Source: Cynocephalus volans (taxonomy: Eukaryota; Chordata; Mammalia; Dermoptera; Cynocephalidae). From it: a stretch of DNA of 64,000 bases. The position numbers and the translations under genes are program-made. This document shows positions 50,741 through 62,540 of the stretch, piece after piece. The stretch spans positions 95,194,861-95,258,860 of the forward strand of contig NC_084474.1 of the NCBI RefSeq assembly GCF_027409185.1, written 5' to 3'. The notes below the pieces were generated by a model. It worked only from the letters and a program-made list of their open reading frames with translations, did no database searches and was not told the origin of the DNA. The stretch's first letter is position 1. Every line of letters begins with the position of its first letter.

Positions 50741-51618
50741 TGCTTCTCCCACAACCAGGCTCACCGTGCCAGCGCCTTGGGGCCCACCCAGGGACCCAGG
50801 GCATGAAGAAGGGGATCAGACCCCCCTCCCACAACCAGGCACACCACGCCAGCACCTCAGGATGCACCCAGGGATCTGGGGCATGGAGAAGGGGACTGGA
50901 CCCACCTCCCAACCAGGCACACCACACCAGCACCTCGGGACCCACCTGGCAACCTGAGGCATGGAGAAGGGGACTGGACCCCCCTCCCACAACCAGGCAT
51001 ACCATGCCAGCGCCTTGGGACACACTCAGGGACCTGGGGCGTGGATCTGGGAATCGGACACTCTCCACAACCAGGCACACCACCAGCACCAAGGAGCATG
51101 CCAAAAACATCACCTCCATGTGGGTGGCCCACCACAGCCACCATGATAACCATGGCTTCTGCAAAGGTGGCTAGACGCCACAATCACCACACAGGTGGTC
51201 CGCCAGCCACTGGAGTGCGTTGACACAAGGAGAGTAATCAGCAGAGATAAAGAAAGGAGGAGGATGTCTCTCTCCACAGAGCCCATTTCAGAGTGATGGA
51301 AGAGGCATCTGCTCGATGAAAGTATTGGGAGACCCGATCACTCCTCTCAGCATTGGACAGATCTTTTGGGCAGCAAATCAACAGAGTAACCATTATTCTT
51401 TCAAAGGGAGAGAAGAAATATAGTGTAATTAGAGGTGGGAAGGGGAGGGAAAAGGAGATAGGGAGGGATTGGACAAGGGGCATAAAGAATAATTATAATT
51501 TGTAACAATATATATGCTAGTAATATTGGTTTGATCAACATATCTCAATGTTGAACCCCAAAAATATGTACAATCAATTTCGATTCAATAAAAAACAATT
51601 TTAAATAAATAAATAAAA
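50741..51618 (+). mobile_element. Internally deleted, non-autonomous L1 (878 bp) with tandem 5' units
   Basis: Perfect 14-base duplications TAAATGTAGTAAGG (50727-50740 and 51619-51632) flank it inside L1-5. From 5' to 3': four units of about 79 bp, a 230-bp unique part, a fragment of L1 ORF2 endonuclease (GGACAGATCTTTTGGGCAGC, about 51353-51372), a polypurine tract, and an L1-type 3' end with GATTCAATAAAAAACAATT and an A-rich tail. It lacks ORF1 and almost all of ORF2, so it must have moved with L1 proteins supplied in trans. Confidence 0.82.
50746..51062 (+). repeat. Four 78-80-bp tandem units in the deleted L1
   Basis: Units start at 50746, 50826, 50906 and 50984, with a partial unit from 51063. 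Each begins CTCCCACAACCAGGC (the third lacks ACA), contains CCAGCRCCT and ends GGGGACTGGACCC or similar. They are GC-rich in an AT-rich neighbourhood. Confidence 0.85.
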
Positions 51619-52224
51619 TAAATGTAGTAAGGTTTGTTTGTGGCCCATAATGGAGTCTACCTTGGTGAATGTTCTTGAGAAGAATGTGTTCTGCTGTTGT
51701 TACATAAAGTAGTCTACAGATGTCAATTTTATTCAGTTTATGGATGGTGCTGTTGAGTTTGACTATTTTCTTACTAATTTTTTGCCTTCTGGATGTGTCC
51801 ATTTATGACAGAGGAAAATTGGAGTTTCCAAGTAAAACTGTGGATTTATCTATTTCTCCTTGCAGTTCTATCAGTTTTTGCTTTATGCATTTTGATGTTC
51901 TGTGGTTAGGCACATACACATTAAGGATTATGACATCGTTTTGGAGAATTGACCCCTCTGTCATTATGCAATCACCTCTGTAACCTTAATAATTTTTCTT
52001 GCTCTGGAGTCTGCTCTAAAATTAATATAGCTACTCCAGATTTCTTTTTATTAGTGTTACCATGGTATATCTGTCTTCATCCCTTTACTTTTACTCTATA
52101 CGTCTTTATATTTAAAATGGGTTTGTATACACAATGTATGGGTGAGTCTTGTTTTTTTAATCCACTCTGACAATCTCTGTCTTTTAATTGGTGTATTTAG
52201 ACCAGTGATGTTTAAAGTGATATT

Positions 52225-52799
52225 GACCTGATTCCTCATCTCATCTCTGCTACAAACTACTTGTGTTATTTTCTAAAAGTTACAGGCTTTCCAGGTCCAA
52301 ATTTGTAATTGTAAAACACAAGTGCTGGACAAAGGCATTTCCAGCTCTCTTATCTTTTTCATATATCACTTTGAAACATCCAAACATTTTATTCAGTAAG
52401 AATTTTGCCCATTTACACTTGTGTTGTCTATTACATGCAGACAATACGGTGTTTCCTTCATAAACCATTCTCTCTCCTTTATGGCTAAGCTTACTAGGGG
52501 TGAAATCTCCACCTAAAAGGAGATGGGTACATGGGGGCTTCGACTGTATTTGTAATGTTTTATTTCTTAAGTTGGGGGAGGTATAGAGGGACATATCATA
52601 TTATCTACACACTTTGTAAGTCTCAAATATTTTATAAAAAATGTAAAAGAGAATATGTATATTCGTTATATTCTCTCTAAAGAATATGAAGAAAACCACC
52701 TTTATACAAAAATGCCTTGTGTATTAAGTTAAATCTGTACATACTCACTCTAAATGAAAAAAAAGTATCAGTTGTTAAAACAGATATACAGATAAAAAA
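52225..52799. mobile_element. Unidentified retroposed insert, about 575 bp, in L1-5
   Basis: L1-5 sequence breaks at TAAAGTGATATT (52213-52224) and resumes with TAAAGTGCTTATT (52800-52812), a probable target-site duplication. The insert is AT-rich, has no L1, LTR or SINE text that I recognise, and ends in an A-rich stretch (GATAAAAAATAAA). It could be a retrocopy of an mRNA 3' UTR or a decayed repeat. Confidence 0.5.
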
Positions 52800-54961
52800 T
52801 AAAGTGCTTATTGATATAGTTGGATAAATATTCACCATATTTGTTACTTTTTTTTTATTCAGTGCCTATATTCTTTGTTCTCATTTTTGTTTTTCCTCTT
52901 TCTGTCTTTTGTGGTTTTAACTAGGTATTTTATATAATTCCGTGTTCTCTCCTTTCTTAGTATATTGATTATACCTTTTCTTTTTACTTGTTTTAGTGAT
53001 TGCTATAGACTTTGAAATATACATTTACAACTAATCCAAGTCCACTTTCAAGTAACACTATGCATGCGGTGCAAGTACCTTATAATAACAAAGTATTTCT
53101 AATCCCATCCCTTGTATTATTGCTGTCAATCATCTCACTTGTACAAAAGATAGAATCATTAAGTACAGTGTGCTTTTATTATTTTAAACCAACTGTTGAT
53201 CAATAAAGAATAAGAAAAATAAAAGATTTATTTTACCTTCACTTACTCCTTCTGTAACACTCCTCCTTTTTTAGAAACTCCTTTTTTCAGAGTTTCTGAC
53301 CTGTATTATTTTCCTTCTCTCTGACAAAAAAAAAAAAAAAATTAACGTTCTAGCAAGGCAGGCCTATTGGCAACAAATTTCCTCAATTTTTGTTTAATCT
53401 GAGAAACTGTATTTCTCCTCTACTTTGAAGGACAGTGTCACAAGATACAGAATTCTAGCTTCTCTCAACACTTTAAGTGTTTTGCTTCAGTCTCTTCTTG
53501 TTTGTGTGGTTTCTGAGGAAGTCAGATGTCATTCTTACCTTGCTCCTGTGTAGGTAAGGTGTTTTTCCTCTGGTTTCTTTCTGTTTTTCTCCCTTCTGAT
53601 TTTTTTTTCAATCCTTACTTTTCTGCAGTTTGGGTATGAAATGCCTCGTGTCATTGTGGAGGGAGGGGATCTGTGGTTTGGTGTCTGCCATTAATCATTA
53701 TTGATTCTAATATTTCCTTCGTTCCTTTCTCTCTTTATTGTCCTTCTGATGTCCCCATTATGTGTGGGTTATACCGTTTGTAGCTGTTCCACAGTTCTTG
53801 GATATTCTGTTCCATTCTCTTCAGTACTTTTTCTCTTTGCTTTTCAGTTTTTGGAGTTTCTCCTGATGTATCCTCAAGGGCTTCCAATCTGCTCATTAGC
53901 CAATCAAAGGCATTCTTCGTTTCCGTTAGTGTTTTTGATCTCTAGCATTTCTTTTTTATTTATTCTTAGAATTTCCGTCTTTCTGTTTACATTTCCATCT
54001 GTCCTCGCATGTCATCTACTTTTTCTATGAGAGCCCTTAGCCTATTAATTATCATTGTTTAAAATTCCCAGCTGATCATTCCAGCTCCCTGCTGTATCTG
54101 AGTTTGGTTCTGATGCTCTGTCTCTTCAAACTACGTTTTGCTTTGTTTTGTTTTTTCCCCACTTCCTATGCCTTGTAATTTTCTGTTGAAAGCCGTAAAT
54201 AATGTACTGAGTAAAAGCAACTGCTGCAAATGGGCCTTTAGTGATGTGCGGGAGAGGTGTGGGGAGGGGAAGCCTTCTATCATCCACGACCAGGTGTGAG
54301 CCTTTTAGTTAGCTTGTGCTCCAAGCCGCGAACGTCACGAGTGCTCTTCCGTTTTTCTCCCACTTAATTGAGACAATATGACGACAGGGCTAGAGCTGTG
54401 TGTTCCCTTTCCACATGTGGAAGGCTAGAGGGCTGAACTGGGTGGTTCCCTTCTGCCAGGTAAGTTAGCTTTGATAAAACCCGGGCAGGCAAGGTTCTGA
54501 TAAAATGGTTTCTCCTCAGGGCTGGCCTTGGTAAGAACAGAATACTCTGGCATATTTCAGAATAGTTATTTTTCTTTTCCCGCTGCCTGAGGTAGGAGAG
54601 GATTTTTTCTCTGTTACTCACTGTGAGAACCTGGTAGAGTTCCTGGAAGTAAAACTCACAAAAATGAGGCCTGTCCTAGAGTCTGAGTCTCTGAGATTTG
54701 TCCAAACTGAGCCTCCAGAAACTTCCGTTATGCTTCAGGTTTTCCATTTCTTTCCTCCCGTGGAGGTTTCTGCTTGGTAAATTGTGATTCTCTGTGTTTG
54801 CCCATCTGTCTTTGCAACTTGGGGGCCAGTGTTTGCCGCGGCCTCACTTCTCTCATGATCTAAGACGTGCTGATTTTAGTTTTTTTCTGCTTTTTATTTG
54901 TTGATAGGATGAAGTAACAGATTCCAAGTTCCTTACATGCTGGACTGGAAACAAGGAGTTA

Positions 54962-55600
54962 GGCCCTGGATTACTCATCTCTTTCTCCCAAGGTCCAGAC
55001 AGGAAGAAGGGGAAGGAGTCTGCATTAATCGTTTTGACCCACATGTGTGTTTGTCTTCTCTTCCTGGGCCTTATGCCAGGTGCTCGCAGTGGAGACGTGA
55101 GCCAGCAGCGGTCCCCCCAAGGGAGGGGCTTTCGTACCTTGTGGGCAGTTCAGTGAGTCCTGCGTCATACTTGTAGGGAGAAAGAAGGACTGATGTGTCC
55201 AAGGCCGGGTCTGGGCTGGCCTTGCCCGTCCAGCGGTCACCAAAGGGGGCTGGGTGCCGGGAGCCATGCTCAGGCAGAAGGTGGGAGCTGCAGCTTGCCT
55301 GGGCTCCTCCTTGCCCCATGCAGGAGCCCTGTGCACGTGCTCACACCCACCTGTGCCCTCAAAGTATATATCTGTGGTTCAGATACATCACTCAGGGACA
55401 TGGGGGGGTGATGAAGTCTGAGTTGGGGACGGCTTGCCAGGGGCCCACACTGTCCCACAAACTCAGCAGCAGGCCACGGCCAGCACTGACCACGGGAGGG
55501 TGGCTCCGTGGCTTCGTTCCCGTGTCATCACACCAAAGCTGGCAGCAGCCCCACGAAGTGGGCATTTCTGTCATTGTTCCTGTTTTCACAGGAGAAAACT
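54962..55600. repeat. Unique upstream flank of copy 2, paralogous to 2766-2851 plus 23713-24245
   Basis: The first 85 bases match 2766-2851 and the rest matches 23713-24245, contiguous here and split by 20.8 kb of repeats in the other copy. Shared words include GAGCCCTGTGCACGT, GATACATCACTCAGG and GGGCATTTCTGTCATTGT. A MIR-like text (AGGAGAAAACTGAGGC) lies at about 55590-55606. No gene is seen. Confidence 0.75.
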
Positions 55601-57954
55601 GAGGCCCAGGATGTTCTGTCACATGACTAAGCCTCCCCAGAGAGTCAGAGGGACCCCAGAGTCTGCTCCTCAGCACTCTTCAGATATGCCCTGCAAGGCC
55701 TGGCCCTAGTGTCCCCAGGCTGAGGTTGAGCAGCCACTGCTCCAGGGGGCAGCACCTTCCACGTGGCTGTGGGCCTTTCTTGCGCTGGAAGGACCTGCAT
55801 AAATCGAGTTGCTCTCTGCAGGGGGTCTGCCTCTGCTCTTCCTGCTCGCAGTTCCAACCTCTGAGATCAGAGCTTGAAGGAGACAACAGTGGGGCCAACT
55901 AAAGTCTGAGGGGCATCAGGCTGGACACCCAGGAAGGAGCACCCGTGCTGCCTCTGCCCTCAGCCTGCCCCACCCATTCCTGGACGAGGCTGCCCACAAG
56001 CAGTTACTGACTCCCAGCCTGGAGGCCATCTGACCTGGTCTTTCCATCCTTCCTGCAAGTGGTATTCACTTAGCATCCGCTTTGGAGCAGGTACCTGGCC
56101 AGAGGAGAGGATAACAGGGCTCCTGATGCCCTTGGGAACAGGGCCGCTGGGAATATTAATGCAGGTTGGACCCTGTGCCAGAACACCAACCAAGAGGACA
56201 GTGGAGCTGGAGTCCCCGCGGCCAGCCTAGAGGAAGGGGCCCTTTCTCTTCCCGCTGCTCACACAGCTCTGTGTCCCCAGGGCAGCACGGACACAGAGAG
56301 GATGTGCTTCTCATACCACACAGGGTTGTAGAATCCCCGAGCATAACCTGCTCACACCATTACGGTGCACATGTGTGAATCCCATCGTCTCACCTGTAAT
56401 TAATTCATTACAACTGAAGTAAGGGCCACATAGGGAGCCAGAAGTCTGAGATGGAGAATTGCTGGGGAGTCAGATGTCCACCAGGTGTGAAGGGCCAGAA
56501 GGAGGTGGCCACCAGTGCAGTGCATAGGGAAGAGGCTTCCGGACAGAGGGGACAGGAGAACGGGCCCTGCCAGGAGTGGACAGCAAGGGGGAGAGAGGTG
56601 TGGCTAGGTGGGCTGGGTCCAGGTCCAGAGGCCAGGAGGGTGTGGTGAGGGGTTCAGCAGAGGAGGGGCAAGATCTGATTGTTATTTTCTATTTCACTTT
56701 AATTTGGTCCTCTCTCACTGCCCATCCTCCCTGGGGACTCTCTGGCTGGGGGTGGTGTGTAGGAGTTGCCTGGCCCCTTCAGCCAGCCACAGTGGACACT
56801 GCATCTGCAGCATGCTACAGCCTGAGTGAGACGAGAGCTGGCCTTGGGCAGGGTGATGCAAGCTGGCTCCACAGCCCGGCCTTGGTGCGGTGGTGCAACC
56901 CACCCAGGCTATGCCAGACACCCCTCCTGCTGCCCGTCCCTGCCTGTGTGCACCGTCCCACCCCCACCTCTTGGCTGATCCTAGTCTGCTCTTGGGGATT
57001 TCTAGGCCTGTGGCTGTGTGCCAGTTTTTCATGTCCCTACTCAGCCCACCCACAAGGAGGCTGGGGGTAAGGGTCAGTCAGAACCAGCCTCTCCTGTTCA
57101 GAGGGGACTGCGGGACAAGGCTAAAGCTTGGAAGTGCCAGCACCAAACACCCTGGCCTTGTCCTGAGTTCCCTGGCCTCCCAGATCCCCTTGCCTTGAAA
57201 ACATGAAGTAGCCTCTAAAAATCACGTCTGCAATGCCCTACTCATGTTGCCACACTGACGAGGCGTTGAGGTGGCATTTCGAAAGCCCCTGCCACCACCT
57301 TGCACTCTCCCTGCCCCAGAGGTCTGGCCACCCTCCCTGGAGTCTGCCTCTGGGGGAGGAGAAGGTGTGACAAGCACCAACCTGGGATATTTCCTCCAAC
57401 TCAAGAGCCACAGGGTGAGGGCCCAGCCAACCCCCAAGAGGAGCAGCGAGGGGCAGGCAGAGGGCACTCTGGGCTGGAAGGGGCCCCCACCCTTATGTTC
57501 TCCTCCTGGCTGTGAGTGTGTCAGTGTTGTATGGAGAAGAACACAGGTCAGACCCATCACAGAGCAAGGCCAGGACAAGATGTCCTTGATGATGGTCGAC
57601 ATTCCCAAGGTCCACTGTTGAGGAAGAGGAGATCATCAGCTGAGGCGTGCCCTGGGCGCTTTCTCTCAGGAACCCCTGTGAGCACGGCTGGGACAGCCCT
57701 CCTGCCCAGAGCAGAACTGTCCTTGCCGCTGTGTCTGTGGGTCTTGGCCCCTCCACACTCCGTTCCTGGTCCTTCCTGGCCCCAGCCCCAGCGACTAAGC
57801 TTATACCCTGAAGTATTCTGAAAGGTTCTCAGGTTCCTTCCCCTAGCTCTGGGAGGCAGCCCACACCTCAGCCCTTGACCTAGCCACCCCCATTCAGCTG
57901 GCCTATCACCCTCTGGCAGCAATGGAACATGCAACCCAGCTGCTGTGGTCACAG
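55601..57954. other. GC-rich intergenic sequence, no gene recognised
   Basis: No exon with convincing splice sites and protein similarity, no RNA gene and no clear repeat. Several open frames of 70-165 codons overlap on both strands, as expected by chance in GC-rich DNA. In the human order, LY6-family genes lie further on this side, but none is visible here. Confidence 0.6.
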
Positions 57955-58480
57955 CCAGGGGGACTGTGAATGGGTACAACTACCTTAGAAAGCAGGTGGC
58001 CTTTGGCCTTATCTGCAGCACCAGCATCAACATGTCCTCTGGTGCAGCCACTCTAGTCCTAGGACATGGTGTTAGTGACAGCGCTGTGTGTAAAAGAAAA
58101 AAAGAAAAGTGGGGAAACAACACCCCAAACGCCTGTTGTCAGAAGAATGTTAAAGTGTGCTGCACCCACACAGCCGAATGTCAACAGCAGCGGAGGTGAG
58201 CTATTGCAGGCACGCACGGTAACTAGGTGACCAGCATGAGAACTGAGTGACAACAGGCCTTGAACTAAAAAGAGCAAATATCAGATTACACGTAGCATGG
58301 TGTAAAGTTTAAAAAACAAATAAAGACTAAACAGTTATATGCATCAAATAAGCTGTTTAGAATAAGAATCAAAGGCCCGATAAAGACCAAGATCGGGTGG
58401 TACCTTGTGTCGGGGAGACAGGAAGGCAGGTTCTCCAAGGACGTGGAGGTGGATGTAACTTACTGCCTATGTGGTAGGGC
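57955..58480 (+). mobile_element. Old L1/HAL1-like 3' relic
   Basis: GGACTGTGAATGGGTACAAC and, further on, AAAGTTTAAAAAACAAATAAAG then GGGTGGTACCTT follow the order of the C-terminal ORF2 and 3' UTR of ancient L1 families. It is heavily diverged, so limits and family are uncertain. Confidence 0.4.
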
Positions 58481-59955
58481 TTGGGTGGGGTGGAGTGTTT
58501 GTTACATCTCAAAGACAGTCTAGAAAAAGGCAGCAGGATGCAAGGTGTGAAGACCAGATCAGTGGTGTGGCATAGCTACCCGTGGACGGAGCGGCCCTGG
58601 TCTGGCCTGCCGTAATGCAGTCCTCAGCAGGGTACTGATTAAATGGCTTAGGACAGCAGAGGACAGGGTGCTTGCCACCTTCAAGATGCCCTGAAGACAA
58701 GAGGCACACACAGCAGGCTCAAAGCAAGGGACCTCGGCCTCCCAGAGTTCATGTTCCAGCATAATCCACATCAGGAACCAAGCATATGAAACACCAAATA
58801 CAGAGAGGTCCTGCAATGTGTCAGGACACCACCTCCTGGGACAGTCCCAGGAAGCCACAGGGACTCTATGTGGAGCACGTTGTGCTCCAGAGCTGCTTCT
58901 CCGCGGGATGTGAACTCGGCCTGGCCTGCATCACAGTGGGTGACGTGGTGTTGACATTCAGTCTGAATTTCTTGAAGGAACAAATGCGTGATTTCCCCTG
59001 AGTGCAGACAGCCCTCTTGCGCAGACACCAGCTGTTCCCAGTGCCTGGGGCCCTCCCCACCCCATGCTTGGATGCTATGGGGTTCAGAGGAGCACGTGGA
59101 GAGACGAAGGCGTCTTCACAGCTCTGTGCCGTGGCCACTCCTGTTTTGACCCCAGAGTCGCTCCTACCCCTTGTGAGTCTGCGCCTCGGTCATCTGGTTT
59201 CCATCCAACCTGCTGTCCTCCAAGTTTTGAAACACACAGCTCCCAGCCAGGCAGAAGCCATCAGTCACTCTCCCCTCTATCTGATTGCCCTTCACCCCAG
59301 TGTCTCTTGGGCTGTGGTAGAAGAATAATGCCTGGGGAGTCTGTCAAAATGCCCACTGCCAGACTCCACACCAGAGAAGATTCTGGAGAAGGGCTAGGTG
59401 GGCTCCGAGGATCTACAGTTTGATCAGGCCCCAGCAAGTGATTCTGATGCAAGTGGCCCTCCAACTTCACCTTTCTCTGTGCCTCTGGCTGGGTGCTGCA
59501 CAGTCAGACAGGAGGTGTGCAGCGTTAGCTACGGAAGGTGCAACAATTTGGGCAGGCTGGGGTGAGGTAAAGACACATCAGGAAACACGGGAGTGGCAGG
59601 GACAGTGGAAGAAAGGTAAAGCCACACAGGCCCCGCCCAGGGAGGCAGATGGGACGGGCGTCTCAGTCCTCTGCTGCAGCCACCCAAGGAGGCAATTGGG
59701 CCAGCAAGGGAGGGGCTTTGGGGTGGGGGATGAGAGGGACAGACACAGACTGGAGAACAGAGTGGGGTGAATGCAACCCTACCTCACATGGGAGCTGCAG
59801 CAAAAACATCCCTCCAGTTCCTTTATATCCCGGGGGTGACGGAGGACTGCACGTCCCTAGCTAGCCTGGAGCTCTGCATCTTCCCAGCTCCGCCCCCTGC
59901 CCTGCAGTGTCTGGGCACCCACTCGGCCACGCCTTCCGCCCCGGGCTTCCTCCAA
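58481..59955. other. Intergenic sequence with a possible MER5-like fragment
   Basis: No gene recognised. At about 59331-59462 the text (GCCTGGGGAGTCTGTCAAAATGC, later AGTGATTCTGATGCA) resembles the MER5 group of hAT transposon fossils, from memory and at low confidence. Reading frames here lack coding character. Confidence 0.4.
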
Positions 59956-60592
59956 AAATCCTCAATAAAATACTAATACACTGAAGCTGGCAACATACAA
60001 AAAGAATTATACACCATGGACAAGTGAGGTTTTCCCCAGGAATAAAGAGGTTGGTTTAACATCCAAAAATCAATTATTATACTATCAGGAGAACCATATC
60101 AGTAGAATAAAATCAAAAATCATATTCTAATGTTAATAGCTGCAGAAAGAGCATTTGACAAAATCTAACATTGTTTTCATATAAAATACTGAACCGTCTA
60201 CGAAGGGAAGAGAAGTTCAGCCTGATAAAGGACATCTATGAAAAACCCGCAGCTAACCTCACACTTCGTGGGGAGAGACTGGTTGCCTTCCTTTAAGCCC
60301 AGCAGCAGGGGTGTCAGCTCTCGGCACTGCTATCCAGCATCATTGTGCTGGAGGCTCTAGCCAGAGCAAGCCGACGATGAAAGTAAACAGAACTCAACCC
60401 ACCAGCATAGTAAGACTGCCGCTCCCCACAGACAACATGAACTTTTACACAGAATATCCTATGAAATACACTAAAAAAGCACTGTATCTAATAAAGTAGT
60501 CCAGCAATATTTCAGGATACAAGATCAGTATACAAACATCAATTGTATTTTTCTACACTTGTAATAAATAATCCGAAGAGACAGGCTCCAAG
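59956..60592 (+). mobile_element. Old L1 ORF2 reverse-transcriptase fragment
   Basis: Text such as CTCAATAAAATACTAATACA, then ATACACCATGGACAAGTGAGG, then GCAGAAAGAGCATTTGACAAAATC and GGAGGCTCTAGCCAGAGCAA follows the reverse transcriptase part of L1 ORF2 in order. All frames are broken and both ends truncated. It is much older than L1-3 or L1-4. Confidence 0.8.
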
Positions 60593-62430
60593 CCCCTAAA
60601 GGATGCTGTCCAGCACACCTCTTCTGAAACAGGTCCTGGAAGCAGGCTTAAACTCCCCTCTGGCAGATGTCCCTGGGAGGAAGACCCGGAAGTGGGGAGA
60701 CATCTGCCAAGACCCTGCTGTGGGGATGCGACTGGAGCTTGCCCAGTTACCACGGAAGGCTCCAGAAGGAGCAAGGCTGATCCCTGTGGCAGGAGGGTAC
60801 AGCCGTTCATGAATCAGCCATCAGCTTGAGGAGCAGTGAGCCCCAATCACAGGAAGCCAGATCTGCAAGGGGACTTGGAGTTCCAGAGCAGTGTAGACCA
60901 GGAGCTGGCCTGGGTCTGGGAGGAGAATAGGATGTCCTCACACCCCAGGATGTGACCCACATGGGTGGGGGTGTGGAGGGGTGTTTGCACTGAGGGGAGT
61001 GTCCAGGGGCACTTCCTCACTGGGCCTGGGCAGGGCATGGCAGTGAGTCTGCATGACAGGCATCTGAGGACAGCCACCCCTCTGGTCTTTTTTCTGTCTG
61101 CATAGGGTTAGGTTTCAACCAGGAGACCACTGCCCTATCCTGTAGACCAGTAAGCTGGCACCCACATGGCTATGCTATGGACTTGGAATCTAGTTGCAGA
61201 AAAGAGAAACTAAAAATATTTTGAAATCACCCCCACCCCCACACCAGGCATTAGCAGTGAGAATGTTTTTCCTGTGCAGATAACCTGCTTTTTATTGAGT
61301 TATTTAATAAACACACATATATATAGCTGATTACTGTGTGCCAAAAACAGCTGCGAGCACTTTGCCTACCCAAGACTTGTCAGTCACATCCCACGCTGCC
61401 CTGTCATCACATCCCATGCTGCCCGGTCACGTCCCACACTGCTCGGACATTTGGAATTGTTAGGCACAGCTGGGCACTTCAACACTGAGGTCACATATCA
61501 GAGACCTTTCTATGGTGCTGTGTCCCAAGGAAGGATGCATCTGTTTAGAACCAATAGGGAGAAACAAGAGAGTCCTACTTGCCATCACTCCCAAGACCCA
61601 TGGGGAGCTTTGGGCTTTCTGTGCCCACACCTCTTGGTTCTGCAGGTTGGAGGTCATGGTCCCAAAAACAACATACTGTTGCGAAGTAAAGAGTAAGGGC
61701 CCTATTGAGCTGCAAGCTAAGGCTGCTACCAGGACCCTTTGGATACCTCGCTTCCAGGTGGCAGGAGGAGGAGGGTGGCTTGTATGGGAGGAGACACGCC
61801 TCACCCCAGTCATCCATGTGGGTCCTGTGCAGTGAAGAATTTAACCTGCCCTAAGAGAGGTCTGGCCCTGCCCGCAGCTCCTGGGAGCTCATCTCTAAGC
61901 CTTATTTACCTGGGGGCCTCAGGCCACACCAGATGGTCTAGCAACATGACTCAGGTGCGGCTTTGGGCCACATGGTGTCAGCTCCACCTCCAGAGGGGCT
62001 GGAGGCTGAGTCAGCCACATGAGCAGCAGCCAAGGTCCACGTGACAGCACCCCGGAGAGACTCTGGACACCAAGGCTCAGGGCACTTCCGCATTGGCCTT
62101 GCCCTGTGCGTGTTGACACACACAGCGCTCCCAGGGGCATTGACGCCACCCACAACCCCACGACCCCACAGAGAGGATGACTGGAAGCCGTGTTTGGACC
62201 CTCCTGGACTCTGTCCCAAGCACCCCTCCCTGGGTTGATTTTAATCTGCATCTTTTTCCGTTATAAACCATAACCATGAGTATAACAGCGAGTGAGTTCT
62301 GGGAGTCCTTCTAGAGAATGATCAAATTTGGGGGACCCCCAGACTCTACAGCCGGCGTCAGGAGTGAGGGCGGTCATGTGGACTGTCCCTTAACATTGCA
62401 GTGTTACAGAGCTAACATTACCTAGCTCTT
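60593..62430. other. Intergenic sequence, no gene recognised
   Basis: GC-rich, with a short AT-rich patch near 61280-61330. It contains the small tandem repeat at 61384. Open frames on both strands are short and mutually overlapping. I see no exon or RNA gene. Confidence 0.55.
61384..61446. repeat. Three tandem units of 20-23 bp
   Basis: TCACATCCCACGCTGCCCTG, TCACATCCCATGCTGCCCGG and TCACGTCCCACACTGCTCGG start at 61384, 61407 and 61427. Small and imperfect. Confidence 0.85.
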
Positions 62431-62540
62431 TTTTTTTTCTTTTCTTTTTTTGGCAGCTGGCGGGTACTGGGATCTGAACCCTCGACCTTGGTGTTATAAC
62501 ACCTCACTCTGACCAACTCAGCTAACCTGCCAACCCCAGT
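62431..62540 (-). mobile_element. tRNA-derived SINE, antisense
   Basis: The reverse complement reads GGCAGGTTAGCTGAGTTGG, then GTTATAACACCAAGGTCGAGG, then GGTTCAGATCCC, with an A-rich tail. Fourteen-base duplications with two mismatches flank it: ATTACCTAGCTCTT (62417-62430) and ATTACCCACCTCTT (62541-62554). Confidence 0.85.

Noticed and set aside
55601..59955. LY6-family exons expected from human gene order
   Set aside because: I found no Cys-rich LY6/uPAR exon with splice sites. The neighbours are probably further right.
62240..62400. Text around GTTATAAACCATAACCATGAG that resembles a remembered interspersed repeat
   Set aside because: I could not name the family or define ends, so it is not listed as a feature.
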